A DNA stretch of 25,868 bases from Tychonema litorale BBK16 (GCF_021648855.1 NZ_JAKJHX010000060.1:4235-30102), one strand, 5' to 3'. Numbered from the stretch's first letter, positions 16,001 through 23,738 are shown. Numbers and translations: made by a program. The notes: generated by a model not told the origin, from the sequence alone.

Positions 16001-17346
16001 AGCATTTATCTCCACTGCAAATAGCCTCCGAAAAATCTCTACAGAAACTCGAAGAACTTCAAAAAGAATTGAGCGAAATTCTAGCTCAACTCGATCAACA
16101 ACAGCCAACACCAGCCTTAATGATTGAGAGAAATTGGTGGGAATCAGCATGGAAACATATCCCCGATAAATCCCAATTAGAAATTCCAACTGCGGGATTA
16201 TTCGCTATGGAGTTTCTACGCAAAATTAAGCGTCAATTCAAAAATTGGCAACGAGAATTAGAAGCAGACGAAATCGAACTAAATCGCTCTCAAAATTTCG
16301 TTACAGACTGGATAGAAAAGCTCCGAAATCCATCAGAAAAAGACCAAAATGATTTAAAGCAAATTTATATAGACAACGCCAACGTTATTGGTATTACTTG
16401 CGTACAAGCAGCCAGTTTCGACTTTAGCAAAAACTTTCCCAGTTTTGATGCAGTCATCATTGACGAAGTTAGTAAATGTACTCCTCCAGAGTTATTAATC
16501 CCCGCATTGAAAGGTAAAAAATTAGTATTAGTAGGCGATCATAGACAATTACCGCCAATGTTCGATCGCAATACCATTGATGATATCGCCGAAGAAATCG
16601 GCTGTACCGGAGACGAACTAAGTTTCATCAAAGAATCCCTATTCAAAACTTTGTTTGAAAATGCCAATGACAGCATCAAACAAATGCTGACAACTCAATA
16701 CCGAATGCACCCCCAAATCATGGGAGCAATCAATCAATTCTATGAGCAAAAACTCAACTGTGGCATTACCGAAGCAGACGAAAAACGCGCTCACAACCTC
16801 CCAGGTAAAATTATTCAAGATACCAATCACATCCTCTGGGTGAAAACACCAATTGGACAAGGATTTGAAGAAGAAAGAAATGGAACTTCGCGCTTGAATG
16901 TCAAGGAAGTTGATGCAATTGAGTGTTTGTGTCAGCAAATGGAAAGAGCTTGGTATCCCAAGGTTGCTGACGGCAAACCCCCGAAAGAAATCGGAATCAT
17001 TACATTTTATGGCGCTCAATTGAGATTAATTCAAGATACAATAGAACCAGAAAAGTTTCCTTCTTTGAGTATCCGTACTGGGACTGTTGACATATTTCAA
17101 GGCATGGAAAGACCTGTGATTATTGTCAGCACAGTGTGCAATAATAACAGAGGCGACATTGGATTTGCTAAGGAACCGGAACGGGTGAATGTGGCATTTT
17201 CCCGTGCTCAAGAATTGTTGGTAGTTGTTGGCTGCCATGATTTGTTCACCCAACAAACAGGTACTGTCGGTAAAATGTATCAGGAAGTTTCAAAAATTGT
17301 GCGTTATTTTGGAGGTTTTGTAGATGTTTCTAACGTCATCAACTAA
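13042..17346 (+). CDS. Large DNA2/NAM7-type superfamily 1 helicase (AAA_11/AAA_12)
   Basis: 1434 residues from ATG 13042, the first start after an in-frame TGA at 13030. SF1 motifs are clear: Walker A GPPGTGKTT (383-391), Walker B DEVS (1141-1144), GDHRQLPPMF (motif III), QYRMHP (motif IV), GTVDIFQGMERP (motif V) and RVNVAFSRAQELLVV (motif VI). Between motif Ia and Walker B lies a ~700-residue helical, coiled-coil-rich insert; residues 1-370 are an accessory region without a recognised motif. Such helicases unwind nucleic acid 5' to 3' and recur in anti-phage systems (for example Mokosh). The 3' end overlaps the PLD-protein start by 23 bases, so the two are translationally linked and probably act together. 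The nucleic-acid type (RNA or DNA) is unknown. Confidence 0.93.
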   Translation: MPALLAEDWGYKFTGNRAINKFIRDVEGEAALAKYCDWESKERAEVLMSDIVSKSHNLFYVRRQQVNQRFAEEEIWELIIATDQDDFELPELLQKADRTLRLLACVRFEDGIGGLKLLDAGLVHRLRGNKDGYVLPQKLRLLGNSKAGIPRKSIARVQQLPFWDDRHIPTTEQLKVWHTFLKVEKRIAEARQFCVPFRGHNYGSSLKIITLEIDSRSATLDGYDENSLELGDFRERLKKARNEEITLFDSAPGSRGNRDGEKLGSITEVDFEHSKLRIKLDLDLASRMAGDRYFLPKQGFLYFEAAGDISQIKRKEQALKMLTDGRAQNPYLSDFLFDATQARLPQKSIKLDRENLLNRNANTDQIAAVEAVLSAKDLILIQGPPGTGKTTVIAEICYQIARLGGKTLIASQANLAVDNALSRLVHNPAIRALRKGKAHKVQEEGQPFLEENAIGTWLQNTATDCEQKLLQRQKNVIYVRKLLAESERFAAYFTAESELHNQQKHLYSSKASLEANCNHQETAYQESLTQKNEIESLFFGLESLLAAPKVDWESPEITEFLPRLRPFSEGNILVENFLANVRIAANNATQIGFNRPACGAFGIAVWLRETVAPQILEFKTAFDCADDACQAMSGVGESLLVSRQISDRLNQLQLGDRQNQTNRHNLEQKIQNLELRKAEIATVVVAVAEWIQTADTQLYEVVKSCLETGVLLTDEMVELPVGLLKIARSLKLPIVPPKWKVSLPDLERLQKAIAHEASAGFKDIQGQQFRFSEFLHLNLNQTPIVLSVGDRTQWQQLAKDFDNYSKVAPSQRKFIIEKAHTLFTNIQQTYSASLQANNIQNTLERLAKELLHSILGNARECMVPLKTETEQQLQKQHQLLDRLNSNLNQPEISALQHQLATAQEATNSKIDEVTNLLLAIVEQPNAPEKLRILAEQYISQKSNIWEQSQQFMKQVDTWKASAVQLESSLSDLDAFGILTIIKDSLNEHLSPLQIASEKSLQKLEELQKELSEILAQLDQQQPTPALMIERNWWESAWKHIPDKSQLEIPTAGLFAMEFLRKIKRQFKNWQRELEADEIELNRSQNFVTDWIEKLRNPSEKDQNDLKQIYIDNANVIGITCVQAASFDFSKNFPSFDAVIIDEVSKCTPPELLIPALKGKKLVLVGDHRQLPPMFDRNTIDDIAEEIGCTGDELSFIKESLFKTLFENANDSIKQMLTTQYRMHPQIMGAINQFYEQKLNCGITEADEKRAHNLPGKIIQDTNHILWVKTPIGQGFEEERNGTSRLNVKEVDAIECLCQQMERAWYPKVADGKPPKEIGIITFYGAQLRLIQDTIEPEKFPSLSIRTGTVDIFQGMERPVIIVSTVCNNNRGDIGFAKEPERVNVAFSRAQELLVVVGCHDLFTQQTGTVGKMYQEVSKIVRYFGGFVDVSNVIN
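17311..17315 (+). promoter_or_regulatory. Shine-Dalgarno site of the PLD gene inside the helicase ORF
   Basis: GGAGG sits 8 bases before ATG 17324, embedded in the last codons of the helicase gene. It fixes the start of the downstream gene and supports coupled translation. Confidence 0.8.
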
Positions 17347-19222
17347 ACCAATTGATTCTAATTTAAGCGGGATTGTCGAACAAATCGAGGAACAAAATCC
17401 CGGTTTGTCTGTTTTGGCGGCTCGTCAATTCCGATGTGCGAAGCGACAAACACCTTTGGAGGTGACAATTAGCGAACCTCGCAAATTCAACGTGTTGGAA
17501 GAGTTTATATTACGGGCTTGTATCGAGTTTGTACCTGCACCAACATTAAAAGAATTGGCTAATTTGCTGGGGCTAGACGAGATTTTCGTGAAAACTACGG
17601 CGACTACTTTGATTAGTTTGGACATCTTGGAGGTGTCTGAAATGGGCAAAATTGCGATCGCACCGGGAGGACGAGAATTTTGCGATTTAGGTGCTGTGAG
17701 TAAGTCGCAAGTTCAATCGATTTATGCCATCTCTGACCCATTAAATCAAACTCTTACCTTTAAACTCGATTCTCTACGGACAGAAACCATCGACTTACCA
17801 GATTTAGCAGATTTAATATTAATAGAACATCAAATTTCTGATATTGCCAATTTAAGTATAACAGAAATCCAGCCACTAATTCAAGATTCTGGCTTAGGAA
17901 TTCACATCCCAGCCGAGGGTAAAATTGTCACCAAGTGCGACATAGTTGGCGACGATTTGAATATTTGGCAGACAGTCTCAATTTTTGTATTGTTTGATGC
18001 CATCGAAAATCAGACTAAGATTCAAGTACGACAGGGAAAGCAAATATTAGAAACAGCATCAAACTTGTTGAATGAACTTGAATCCCAACAAAAACTTTCC
18101 TTAAATGACCTATGCAAATTAACCGAAGATGTTATTCTGCAAGAACAAGAGACTATCCTTGTCAAAAGAAATCAAGAAGTTGCAACGCGATTAGAAAAGA
18201 TCCAAACAGAAGCACTGAATATCGTCAAAGCAACTCAAACTAATTCTGAAACTAATACTTCCAAATCCGCAACAGAAACTGGTACAGTCATTTTCTTGCG
18301 CGATAGTGAAATTCGAGAGGACTTTCTGAATACCATCAAATCTGCACAGCAAAACATTTTCATTTATTCCCCTTGGGTGACTTCAGAAGTCGTAGACCGT
18401 GAATTTATTAAAATACTTCAAAATCGAGCCGATAGCGGTGTTTGGACAGCCATCGGGCACGGAATTTCCCGCAAACAAGCAGAAGAAGATAGGCCAGTAC
18501 CACCAGGACTTGAGGATAAACTTCGACAAGTTAAAACACCGGAAGGATTATCAGCGGTACAGATATTTTGGTTAGGAAATTCCCACGCTAAGGAAGTAAT
18601 TGTTGATGGTAAAATTTACTTATCCGGTTCTCACAACTGGCTTTCCTATCGGGGAGATAGACTACCACGGGGCGAAACTACTTGCAAAGTGACAACCCCC
18701 AATTTAGTCAAAGAAGCGATGGAATATATGGCTAATCGTTTTCAATCTCGTGCATTGGAAGTTTGGCAAGAAGCACTAATCGACAGAGATATAACTATTG
18801 CTGAAAAGTCTTTGAGTTTGTGGGGTGCTTTGGGTATGGAATCGGAAGCGCTGCAACAATTACAGCAGGAAAATTGGCTAGAACTTTATTCGATGTGGTT
18901 GAAATTAGTCTGTCAAGGTTTAAGATCGAAACAGCTTTCACCGCTGTCGGATTGTTTGGGGAAAGCGTTGGGGTTATTAAGTCAAATCTCTCCTGATAAT
19001 GCGGATATTGAGGGGTTGCGGGAGGGATGGCAGAAGGTTGTAGGTGCGATCGCAATTCTTGACTCAAAAACTGCCATAACACTGCTAAATGAGGAATTTT
19101 GGGCAGAGTTTGTCCGACTGGGAATAGCTGAAGAATCGGTGAAGTCTCCAGAAGAATTCATTTCAAAATATAGTAGTTCTAAGGCACATAAACAACCTTT
19201 GAAGAAGAAAATTAATAAGTGA
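17324..19222 (+). CDS. Winged-helix/phospholipase D-like nuclease protein, partner of the helicase
   Basis: 632 residues; start fixed by GGAGG and a 23-base overlap with the helicase. Residues ~50-115 resemble a winged-helix DNA-binding fold. A helical linker (~230-320) precedes a PLD-like domain (~325-480) with one HKD motif: His421, Lys423 and Asp428 in HAKEVIVD, followed by GSHNWLS. The preceding half (FIYSPWV, then AIGHGIS) lacks a full second HKD, so activity would need dimerisation, as in single-HKD nucleases. The C-terminal ~150 residues are helical with no known motif. PLD-superfamily nucleases cut DNA or RNA without metal. With the helicase next to it, a defense role like Mokosh type II (helicase and PLD fused in one protein) is inferred; here the two are separate genes. 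Confidence 0.85.
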   Translation: MFLTSSTKPIDSNLSGIVEQIEEQNPGLSVLAARQFRCAKRQTPLEVTISEPRKFNVLEEFILRACIEFVPAPTLKELANLLGLDEIFVKTTATTLISLDILEVSEMGKIAIAPGGREFCDLGAVSKSQVQSIYAISDPLNQTLTFKLDSLRTETIDLPDLADLILIEHQISDIANLSITEIQPLIQDSGLGIHIPAEGKIVTKCDIVGDDLNIWQTVSIFVLFDAIENQTKIQVRQGKQILETASNLLNELESQQKLSLNDLCKLTEDVILQEQETILVKRNQEVATRLEKIQTEALNIVKATQTNSETNTSKSATETGTVIFLRDSEIREDFLNTIKSAQQNIFIYSPWVTSEVVDREFIKILQNRADSGVWTAIGHGISRKQAEEDRPVPPGLEDKLRQVKTPEGLSAVQIFWLGNSHAKEVIVDGKIYLSGSHNWLSYRGDRLPRGETTCKVTTPNLVKEAMEYMANRFQSRALEVWQEALIDRDITIAEKSLSLWGALGMESEALQQLQQENWLELYSMWLKLVCQGLRSKQLSPLSDCLGKALGLLSQISPDNADIEGLREGWQKVVGAIAILDSKTAITLLNEEFWAEFVRLGIAEESVKSPEEFISKYSSSKAHKQPLKKKINK

Positions 19223-19281
19223 TATTGAAAATATAGGGTTGTGATGTCGGTGGGTATTCTGGATTTTCTATTCGGAATTAT

Positions 19282-19313
19282 TTAACCACAGAGGGCGCAG
19301 AGAGCGCAGAGGA
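19282..19313 (+). repeat. Short dispersed repeat (TTAACCACAGAGGGCGCAGAG type)
   Basis: TTAACCACAGAGGGCGCAGAGAGCGCAGAGG matches the right arm of the larger inverted repeat at 22961-23001. It is a common non-coding cyanobacterial repeat and here separates the PLD gene from the xisH promoter. Confidence 0.7.
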
Positions 19314-19346
19314 GGGAGATCAATTAATGGGATTTTATATTAGTGA

Positions 19347-19375
19347 TTGACATTGTAATAGCAATTAGGTATAGT
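19347..19375 (+). promoter_or_regulatory. Near-consensus sigma70 promoter of xisH-xisI
   Basis: TTGACA (19347-19352) is followed by a 17-base spacer and TATAGT (19370-19375), the optimal spacing with only one mismatch in the -10. Transcription would start near 19382, leaving a leader of about 28 bases before the GTG at 19410. XisHI is therefore probably transcribed independently of the helicase-PLD genes. Confidence 0.75.
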
Positions 19376-19409
19376 TGGTGTTATTGGTAATTGTGTTGAG
19401 ATTTTGCCT

Positions 19410-19826
19410 GTGTCTGCCAAAGATACCTTTCACGAATCCGTAAAACGAGCACTTCAAAAAGAACAGTGGGTAATTACTGCCGATCCACTAAGGTTTGAGT
19501 TTGGTAATGTTAACTTTCAGGTCGATTTGGGAGCAGAAAGGTTAGTTGCGGCTGAGCGAGGAGGGGAGAAAATTGCAATCGAAATCAAAAGCTTTCTCAA
19601 CCCCTCTGTGATTACAGACTTTTATGCTGCATTGGGGCAATTTCTCAGTTATCGGCTTGCCTTGGCATCGGTTCAACCCGATCGCAAATTGTATTTGGCA
19701 GTTCCATTTGAAGTGTATAGAACATTTTTTCAGTATGAGTTTACTCAAAATGCGGTACAACAGTATCAGGTTTTGCTAATTGTATACGATCCAGGAAATG
19801 AGGTAATTGTGCAATGGACAAACTAG
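19410..19826 (+). CDS. xisH: XisH-family protein (fdxN element excision controlling factor type)
   Basis: 138 residues from GTG 19410, which gives the usual M-(S/P)-A-K-D-x-F-H beginning of XisH; an in-frame TTG at 19404 would add two residues. The fold is restriction-endonuclease-like: Asp39 and the IEIK motif (Glu58, Lys60) form a PD-(D/E)xK-type core. XisH and XisI were named in Anabaena, where with XisF they are needed for excision of the fdxN element, but many cyanobacteria carry numerous XisHI pairs without that element, so the function here is open. It overlaps xisI by 13 bases. No XisF recombinase is present, so an excision role is unlikely in this window. Confidence 0.92.
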   Translation: MSAKDTFHESVKRALQKEQWVITADPLRFEFGNVNFQVDLGAERLVAAERGGEKIAIEIKSFLNPSVITDFYAALGQFLSYRLALASVQPDRKLYLAVPFEVYRTFFQYEFTQNAVQQYQVLLIVYDPGNEVIVQWTN

Positions 19827-20149
19827 CTCAATATCGTCAGTACGTTCAGACATTAATCACCCGTTATGCCGAAGATGATGTTTCTGATGATGAAGTCGAA
19901 GTGCAACTTATCTGCGACACAGAACGAGATCATTATCAGTGGATGAATGTCGGCTGGGAACACTTGAACCGGATTTATCGAAGCATCATTCACATTGACA
20001 TTAAAGATGGAAAAATCTGGCTTCAACAAAATTTGACCGAGCAAAATCCTGCGGAGGAATTAGTTGCAATGGGAGTCCCTAGGGAGGACATTGTTTTGGG
20101 ATTGCACCCCCCATATAAACGGCCGTATACCGATTATGGTGTCGCGTAA
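19814..20149 (+). CDS. xisI: XisI-family protein
   Basis: 111 residues from ATG 19814, with GAGG about 9 bases upstream inside xisH. The family pattern is complete: an N-terminal helix (LAQYRQYVQTLITRYAE), the strand WMNVGWEHLNRIYRSIIHIDIKDGKIWLQQN, and the end LVAMGVPREDIVLGLHPPYKRPYTDYGVA. XisI is usually encoded right after XisH and is assumed to be its obligate partner. It may inhibit or guide the nuclease-like XisH, in the manner of a toxin-antitoxin or defense pair; that is inference. Confidence 0.93.
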   Translation: MDKLAQYRQYVQTLITRYAEDDVSDDEVEVQLICDTERDHYQWMNVGWEHLNRIYRSIIHIDIKDGKIWLQQNLTEQNPAEELVAMGVPREDIVLGLHPPYKRPYTDYGVA

Positions 20150-20284
20150 TATTAGTTCCGCTGCAATCGGAATGACAGTTAACAGTTAACATTTAAAAGT
20201 CCACCTGCGCGGACTGAAGAGTACACAGGTGTTAAGGGATTGACTGGCAAATATCTGCATTACCAAAAACTGCGATCGACAAAA

Positions 20285-21265
20285 ATGCGAACAAACCAAA
20301 AACTTTTACTACCAACAATGGGCTGTGGCACTTGGGCCTGGGGCAACCGACTGCTTTGGGGCTATGATGAAAGTATGGACGAAGAATTGCAAGCCGCTTT
20401 CAATCTTTGTGTTAGTAACGGTGTGACTTTATTTGATACTGGTGATTCTTACGGAACTGGAAAACTAAATGGACGTAGCGAGCAGCTTTTAGGGCAGTTT
20501 TCTCAACAATATGAAGGTGTAAATAAAGAGAGTATTTGTATTGCGACAAAACTGGCTGCTTATCCTTGGAGATTGACCAGGAAATCAATGATTTCAGCAG
20601 GAAAAGCCTCTGCCGAACGTCTCGGCAAAAACGTAGATTTGGTGCAAATGCACTGGTCTACCGCTAATTATGCTCCTTGGCAAGAGTCGGCACTTTTAGA
20701 TGGTCTAGGCGACCTTTATGAGCAAGGATTGGTCAAAGGTGTGGGCTTGTCTAATTATGGGCCAAAACGTTTAAAATGGGTGTATAAGAAGTTTTGCGAT
20801 CGCAATATTCCTATTGTTACATTACAAGTCCAATATTCGCTACTTTCCACCTATCCAGTTACGGAACTTGGTCTTAAAGATGTTTGTGATGAGTTAGGGA
20901 TAAAATTGATTGCTTACAGTCCTCTAGCCTTGGGATTGTTGACGGGCAAATATTCGGAGAATGGTGCATTGCCTAAAGGTATCCGAGGTTTGGCGTGTAA
21001 ACAGATATTGCCCGGAATGCGATCGCTTTTGGAGTGTTTGCGAGAAATAGCGACATCCAGAAACAAGACTATTTCCCAGGTAGCAATCAACTGGTGTATC
21101 TGCAAAGAAACTATACCGATTCCTGGGGCAAAATCAGCGGCACAGGCGGCCGAGAATATTGGTGCTTTAGGCTGGAAATTAGACTCTGGGGAGATGGCAG
21201 AATTAGATAAAGTAGCGGCAATGGTAGATAAGAAGATGGTGCAAAATATATTTCAAACTAAGTAA
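20285..21265 (+). CDS. Aldo/keto reductase
   Basis: 326 residues from ATG 20285; an in-frame TTG at 20240 would add 15 residues that do not resemble the family. It is a TIM-barrel NADPH-dependent oxidoreductase. The catalytic tetrad reads Asp51, Tyr56 (LFDTGDSYG), Lys89 (IATKL) and His123 (VQMHWS). The late motif IPIPGAKSAAQAAENIGAL is the NADPH-phosphate binding part. The start of the protein (LPTMGCGTWAWGNRLLWGYDESMD) is typical of a cyanobacterial and plastid subgroup whose substrate is not settled. It is a single gene; the 135-base gap before it holds repeat fragments. Confidence 0.92.
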   Translation: MRTNQKLLLPTMGCGTWAWGNRLLWGYDESMDEELQAAFNLCVSNGVTLFDTGDSYGTGKLNGRSEQLLGQFSQQYEGVNKESICIATKLAAYPWRLTRKSMISAGKASAERLGKNVDLVQMHWSTANYAPWQESALLDGLGDLYEQGLVKGVGLSNYGPKRLKWVYKKFCDRNIPIVTLQVQYSLLSTYPVTELGLKDVCDELGIKLIAYSPLALGLLTGKYSENGALPKGIRGLACKQILPGMRSLLECLREIATSRNKTISQVAINWCICKETIPIPGAKSAAQAAENIGALGWKLDSGEMAELDKVAAMVDKKMVQNIFQTK

Positions 21266-21299
21266 TAATATCAAATTTGAGTTAAATGCCACTTTTGTT

Positions 21300-21352
21300 T
21301 CTTAGTCTGCGGAGGCAGACTTTGTTTGTGTAGTAGCGGTTTCAACCGCCGA
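21300..21352 (-). repeat. Two-hairpin dispersed repeat, reverse orientation
   Basis: CTTAGTCTGCGGAGGCAGACTTTG, a TTGTGTAGTAGC linker and GCGGTTTCAACCGCC form the same two-hairpin element as at 3945-4057, with compensatory changes in the first stem. A half copy (AAAGTCCACCTGCGCGGACTGAAGAG) lies at 20207-20222. Confidence 0.7.
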
Positions 21353-21387
21353 ATTATCTTCGGCTGTCCGGCTTTTTGCTTTAGGGA

Positions 21388-21540
21388 TTACTTTGTTAAG
21401 TCTAATAGCTGATTTAAGGTAATATTTCCACAGCTAATTTCATACATTGCCAATCTGACTAAATAAGGATGTCCGCCGATCGCACTTATTAACTCTCCCA
21501 ACTGCCCCTCATCCCAATCTAAGCCGTGTAACCGCGCTAA
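21388..21540 (-). pseudogene. Remnant of an AAA-like ATPase gene (C-terminal fragment)
   Basis: The minus strand encodes a coherent 50-residue stretch ending at a TAA (21388-21390): LARLHGLDWDEGQLGELISAIGGHPYLVRLAMYEISCGNITLNQLLDLTK in two pieces, L-A-R-L-H-G-L-D-W-D to ISAIGGHPYLVRLAMYEI to LNQLLDLTK. The GGHPYLVRLA segment is typical of the C-terminal part of cyanobacterial AAA-like (AAA_35-type) STAND ATPases. There is no start; upstream the frame meets a TGA inside the repeat at 21539-21602. The gene appears to have been truncated by repeat insertion or deletion. Confidence 0.65.
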
Positions 21541-21602
21541 ACCCGATTTCTTTCAAAAGTCTTCGGTTTTATGGCAAATGTTAAGGCAGAAACCGGGTTT
21601 TT
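21539..21602. repeat. Imperfect inverted repeat with AAACCCG(G/A)TTTCT ends
   Basis: AAACCCGATTTCT at the left faces AGAAACCGGGTTTT at the right across about 38 bases. This is a MITE-like element common in filamentous cyanobacteria. It abuts the ATPase remnant exactly where its coding similarity ends. Confidence 0.65.
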
Positions 21603-21618
21603 TAGTCTTTGGAATCAA

Positions 21619-22833
21619 TCAATTTCCACAAAACTTTTCCACGCACCGCACAAACATTTCTACTCCCATCCCCAAGGCTGTTTCATCAAAATCAAATCTG
21701 GGATGATGGTGCGGGTAAGCCAAGTTTTTCTCTGGATTTGCCGAACCTAAAAAGAAATAGCAACCGGGAACTTCTTGCAAAAAGAATGACATATCTTCCC
21801 CACCCATCGTTTGACATTCCGGTACGATTCCCGCAGAAGTTTCCACAACCGATTCTGCCACACTACGCACCAATTCAGCCATCTTGACATCATTGATTGT
21901 CGGTGGGTAATAGGAATAATAATCGAACTTGTAATTTGCTCCATAACTCTGACAAATTCCGGCAATTACTTGCTCGATTCGCTTGTCAAAATAACCTTGA
22001 TATGCTGGCTTAAAATAGCGCACCGTGCCACCAATTTGAGCGGTATCAGCAATGATATTGTAAGTGTGTCCGGCATGGAATTTGCCTACGGTTACGACTG
22101 CGGAGTCGATCGGGTCAATGTTCCGTGATACGATCGACTGTAAGGCATTGACTATTTGGGCTGCAACCACGATCGCATCTACAGTCTGATGAGGCATCGC
22201 ACCATGTCCACCTTTGCCCAAAATTGTGCAATCAAAAGTTTCTACAGCCGCCATCAACGCGCCACTACGCACGCCTACAGTGCCTAAAGGTAGATTGTTC
22301 CACAAATGCAAACCAACGATCGCATCAACATCAGGATTCTGCAAAACCCCCGCTTCAATCATCGGTTTTGCGCCACCTGGGCCTTCTTCCGCCGGTTGGA
22401 AGATCATTTTCACAGTACCGGAAAAGCTATGTTTGTGCTTAGCTAGATAACAAGCAGTACCAAGGGCGATCGCAGTATGACCGTCATGGCCACAAGCGTG
22501 CATAATTCCTGGATGTTGCGATCGATAATCAACCTCATTTTCCTCTTGAATTGGCAAAGCATCCATATCAGCCCGAATTGCCAAAACTGGCCCAGGTTTC
22601 CCACTATTTATAGTTGCGACAATCCCAGTTTTCGCAATACCAGTTTGATGCTCAATTCCCCATTCCTGTAACTTTTGCGAAATAAACTCCGCCGTTAAAT
22701 TCTCCTTAAAACCCAACTCAGGTTTTTGGTGTAAACGCCGTCGCCATTCGACTAATTGAGGTTGTAAGTTTCTAATCTCAAGTCGCAATTGAGATAAATC
22801 GACAGAAGTTAAATTTGGTAAAGTAGAAATCAT
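21619..22833 (-). CDS. M20-family amidohydrolase (N-acyl-amino acid amidohydrolase/HipO-like)
   Basis: 404 residues from ATG 22833. It is a dinuclear metal-dependent hydrolase that cleaves N-acyl or N-aromatic acyl groups from amino acids. The metal-site signatures are present: Cys114 and His116 in MHACGHDGHTA, the glutamates in PAEEGPGGAKPMIEAG (catalytic Glu149), His176 in GLHLWNN, and the C-terminal GGEDMSFFLQ and HHHPRFDFDE. A Cys at the first ligand position is usual in this subfamily. The dimerisation domain (~190-300) is intact. The precise substrate (hippurate, acetyl-amino acids or conjugated auxin-like compounds) cannot be told. It seems cytosolic, and is separated from bioD by a repeat-rich 197 bp gap. 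Confidence 0.93.
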   Translation of the reverse strand: MISTLPNLTSVDLSQLRLEIRNLQPQLVEWRRRLHQKPELGFKENLTAEFISQKLQEWGIEHQTGIAKTGIVATINSGKPGPVLAIRADMDALPIQEENEVDYRSQHPGIMHACGHDGHTAIALGTACYLAKHKHSFSGTVKMIFQPAEEGPGGAKPMIEAGVLQNPDVDAIVGLHLWNNLPLGTVGVRSGALMAAVETFDCTILGKGGHGAMPHQTVDAIVVAAQIVNALQSIVSRNIDPIDSAVVTVGKFHAGHTYNIIADTAQIGGTVRYFKPAYQGYFDKRIEQVIAGICQSYGANYKFDYYSYYPPTINDVKMAELVRSVAESVVETSAGIVPECQTMGGEDMSFFLQEVPGCYFFLGSANPEKNLAYPHHHPRFDFDETALGMGVEMFVRCVEKFCGN

Positions 22834-22907
22834 ATTACTTGTTATTAGTTATTATTTGCAGTGCCCTGAGCAGAGTCGAAGGGTTGAAAAATCTGTAAAA
22901 CTCTCTC

Positions 22908-23001
22908 TTTTTCTTCTCTGTGCTCTCTGTGTTCTCTGCGGTTAAAATAAAATCTTAGTTTTTTAACCACAGAGGGCGCAGAGTACACAGAGAAAGAGAA
23001 G
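22908..23001. repeat. ~94 bp inverted repeat (MITE-like)
   Basis: The left arm (22908-22947) CTTTTTCTTCTCTGTGCTCT... and the right arm (22961-23001) ...ACACAGAGAAAGAGAAG are inverted, meeting at GGTTAAAA/TTTTAACC around a short AT-rich loop. A single-arm copy occurs at 19282-19313. Just before it, CCCTGAGCAGAGTCGAAGGG (22864-22883) is another common cyanobacterial repeat. Confidence 0.75.
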
Positions 23002-23030
23002 ATTGAGCAATAGAGGCGTTGAGAATACGG

Positions 23031-23738
23031 TTATTTAGCAATATGAGGAATCAAATTAACCCCATGCAACAATCGTTCTAAATCTAATTGTGAAGCAGCT
23101 TTAGCTAATTTACTCAAGTCATTTGGATCATCTAAATGTGGCAAAATACCCAAAACAGATATTTGAGTTAATGACTCAATTAAGTCGATCGGAGCCCAAT
23201 CCGCAATTTCCTGCTCAGAAGCAGCTTGAACACAGTTCAGGATAATCCCTTTAAGTTTAAACCCACTGTGTCTGGCGAGAGCCACATTCGCTACAATTTG
23301 CCCGATCGCACCTAACCTCACAGGTGCCACCAAAACCCCCCTCAGCCGCCAATCCCTAGCAATATCAGCCACAGTCAGTTCCCGCGTGACAGGGGAACCC
23401 AGCCCCCCCAAAGCTTCCACTAACACAAAATCCTTGCGTTCCATGAGGCTTTGCAGCGCCGTCCACACCTTTTCTAGTTCAATATGTCTGCCTTCCCGTT
23501 CAGCAGCGATCGGCGGTGCTAGAGGCTCATTAAAGTGCAATGGGTTGAGTTCTTCGGGGGTTTGGTCGAGGCTAAATAAACGAGTGTAAAGTTCGCGATC
23601 GCCCGTTCCCGTTTGCAACAGCTTCATAATTCCCAAAGTGCGATCGGAACAGTACATTTGCCAATAAGCAGCTAGAGCACTGGTCAAAACAGTTTTGCCC
23701 GCGTCGGTATCAGTTCCAGTAATTAGCAGCGAATTCAT
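23031..23738 (-). CDS. bioD: ATP-dependent dethiobiotin synthetase
   Basis: 235 residues from ATG 23738. It closes the ureido ring of dethiobiotin from diaminopelargonic acid, CO2 and ATP, the penultimate step of biotin synthesis. The N-terminal P-loop GTDTDAGKT (8-16) is the BioD signature; LVEALGGLGSPVTRELTVADIA carries the expected second motif (usually VEGAGG; here VEALGG), and LVAPVRLGAIGQ and GIILNCV are also family-typical. The size fits the family. No other bio gene is nearby, consistent with scattered biotin genes in cyanobacteria. The upstream kinase gene ends 63 bases earlier on the same strand, so read-through is possible but no functional link is evident. Confidence 0.92.
   Translation of the reverse strand: MNSLLITGTDTDAGKTVLTSALAAYWQMYCSDRTLGIMKLLQTGTGDRELYTRLFSLDQTPEELNPLHFNEPLAPPIAAEREGRHIELEKVWTALQSLMERKDFVLVEALGGLGSPVTRELTVADIARDWRLRGVLVAPVRLGAIGQIVANVALARHSGFKLKGIILNCVQAASEQEIADWAPIDLIESLTQISVLGILPHLDDPNDLSKLAKAASQLDLERLLHGVNLIPHIAK

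Larger units (their letters stand above)
21266..21618. other. Spacer between the aldo/keto reductase and the amidohydrolase
   Basis: About 353 bases without an intact gene. From left to right it holds the dispersed repeat 21300-21352, an ATPase gene remnant on the minus strand (21388-21540) and an imperfect inverted repeat (21539-21602). Confidence 0.7.

Noticed and set aside
10802..17346. Kinase plus helicase as a Mokosh type I-like system
   Set aside because: The kinase is divergently transcribed, has a GUN4 domain and is separated from the helicase by tRNA-His and about 700 bases.
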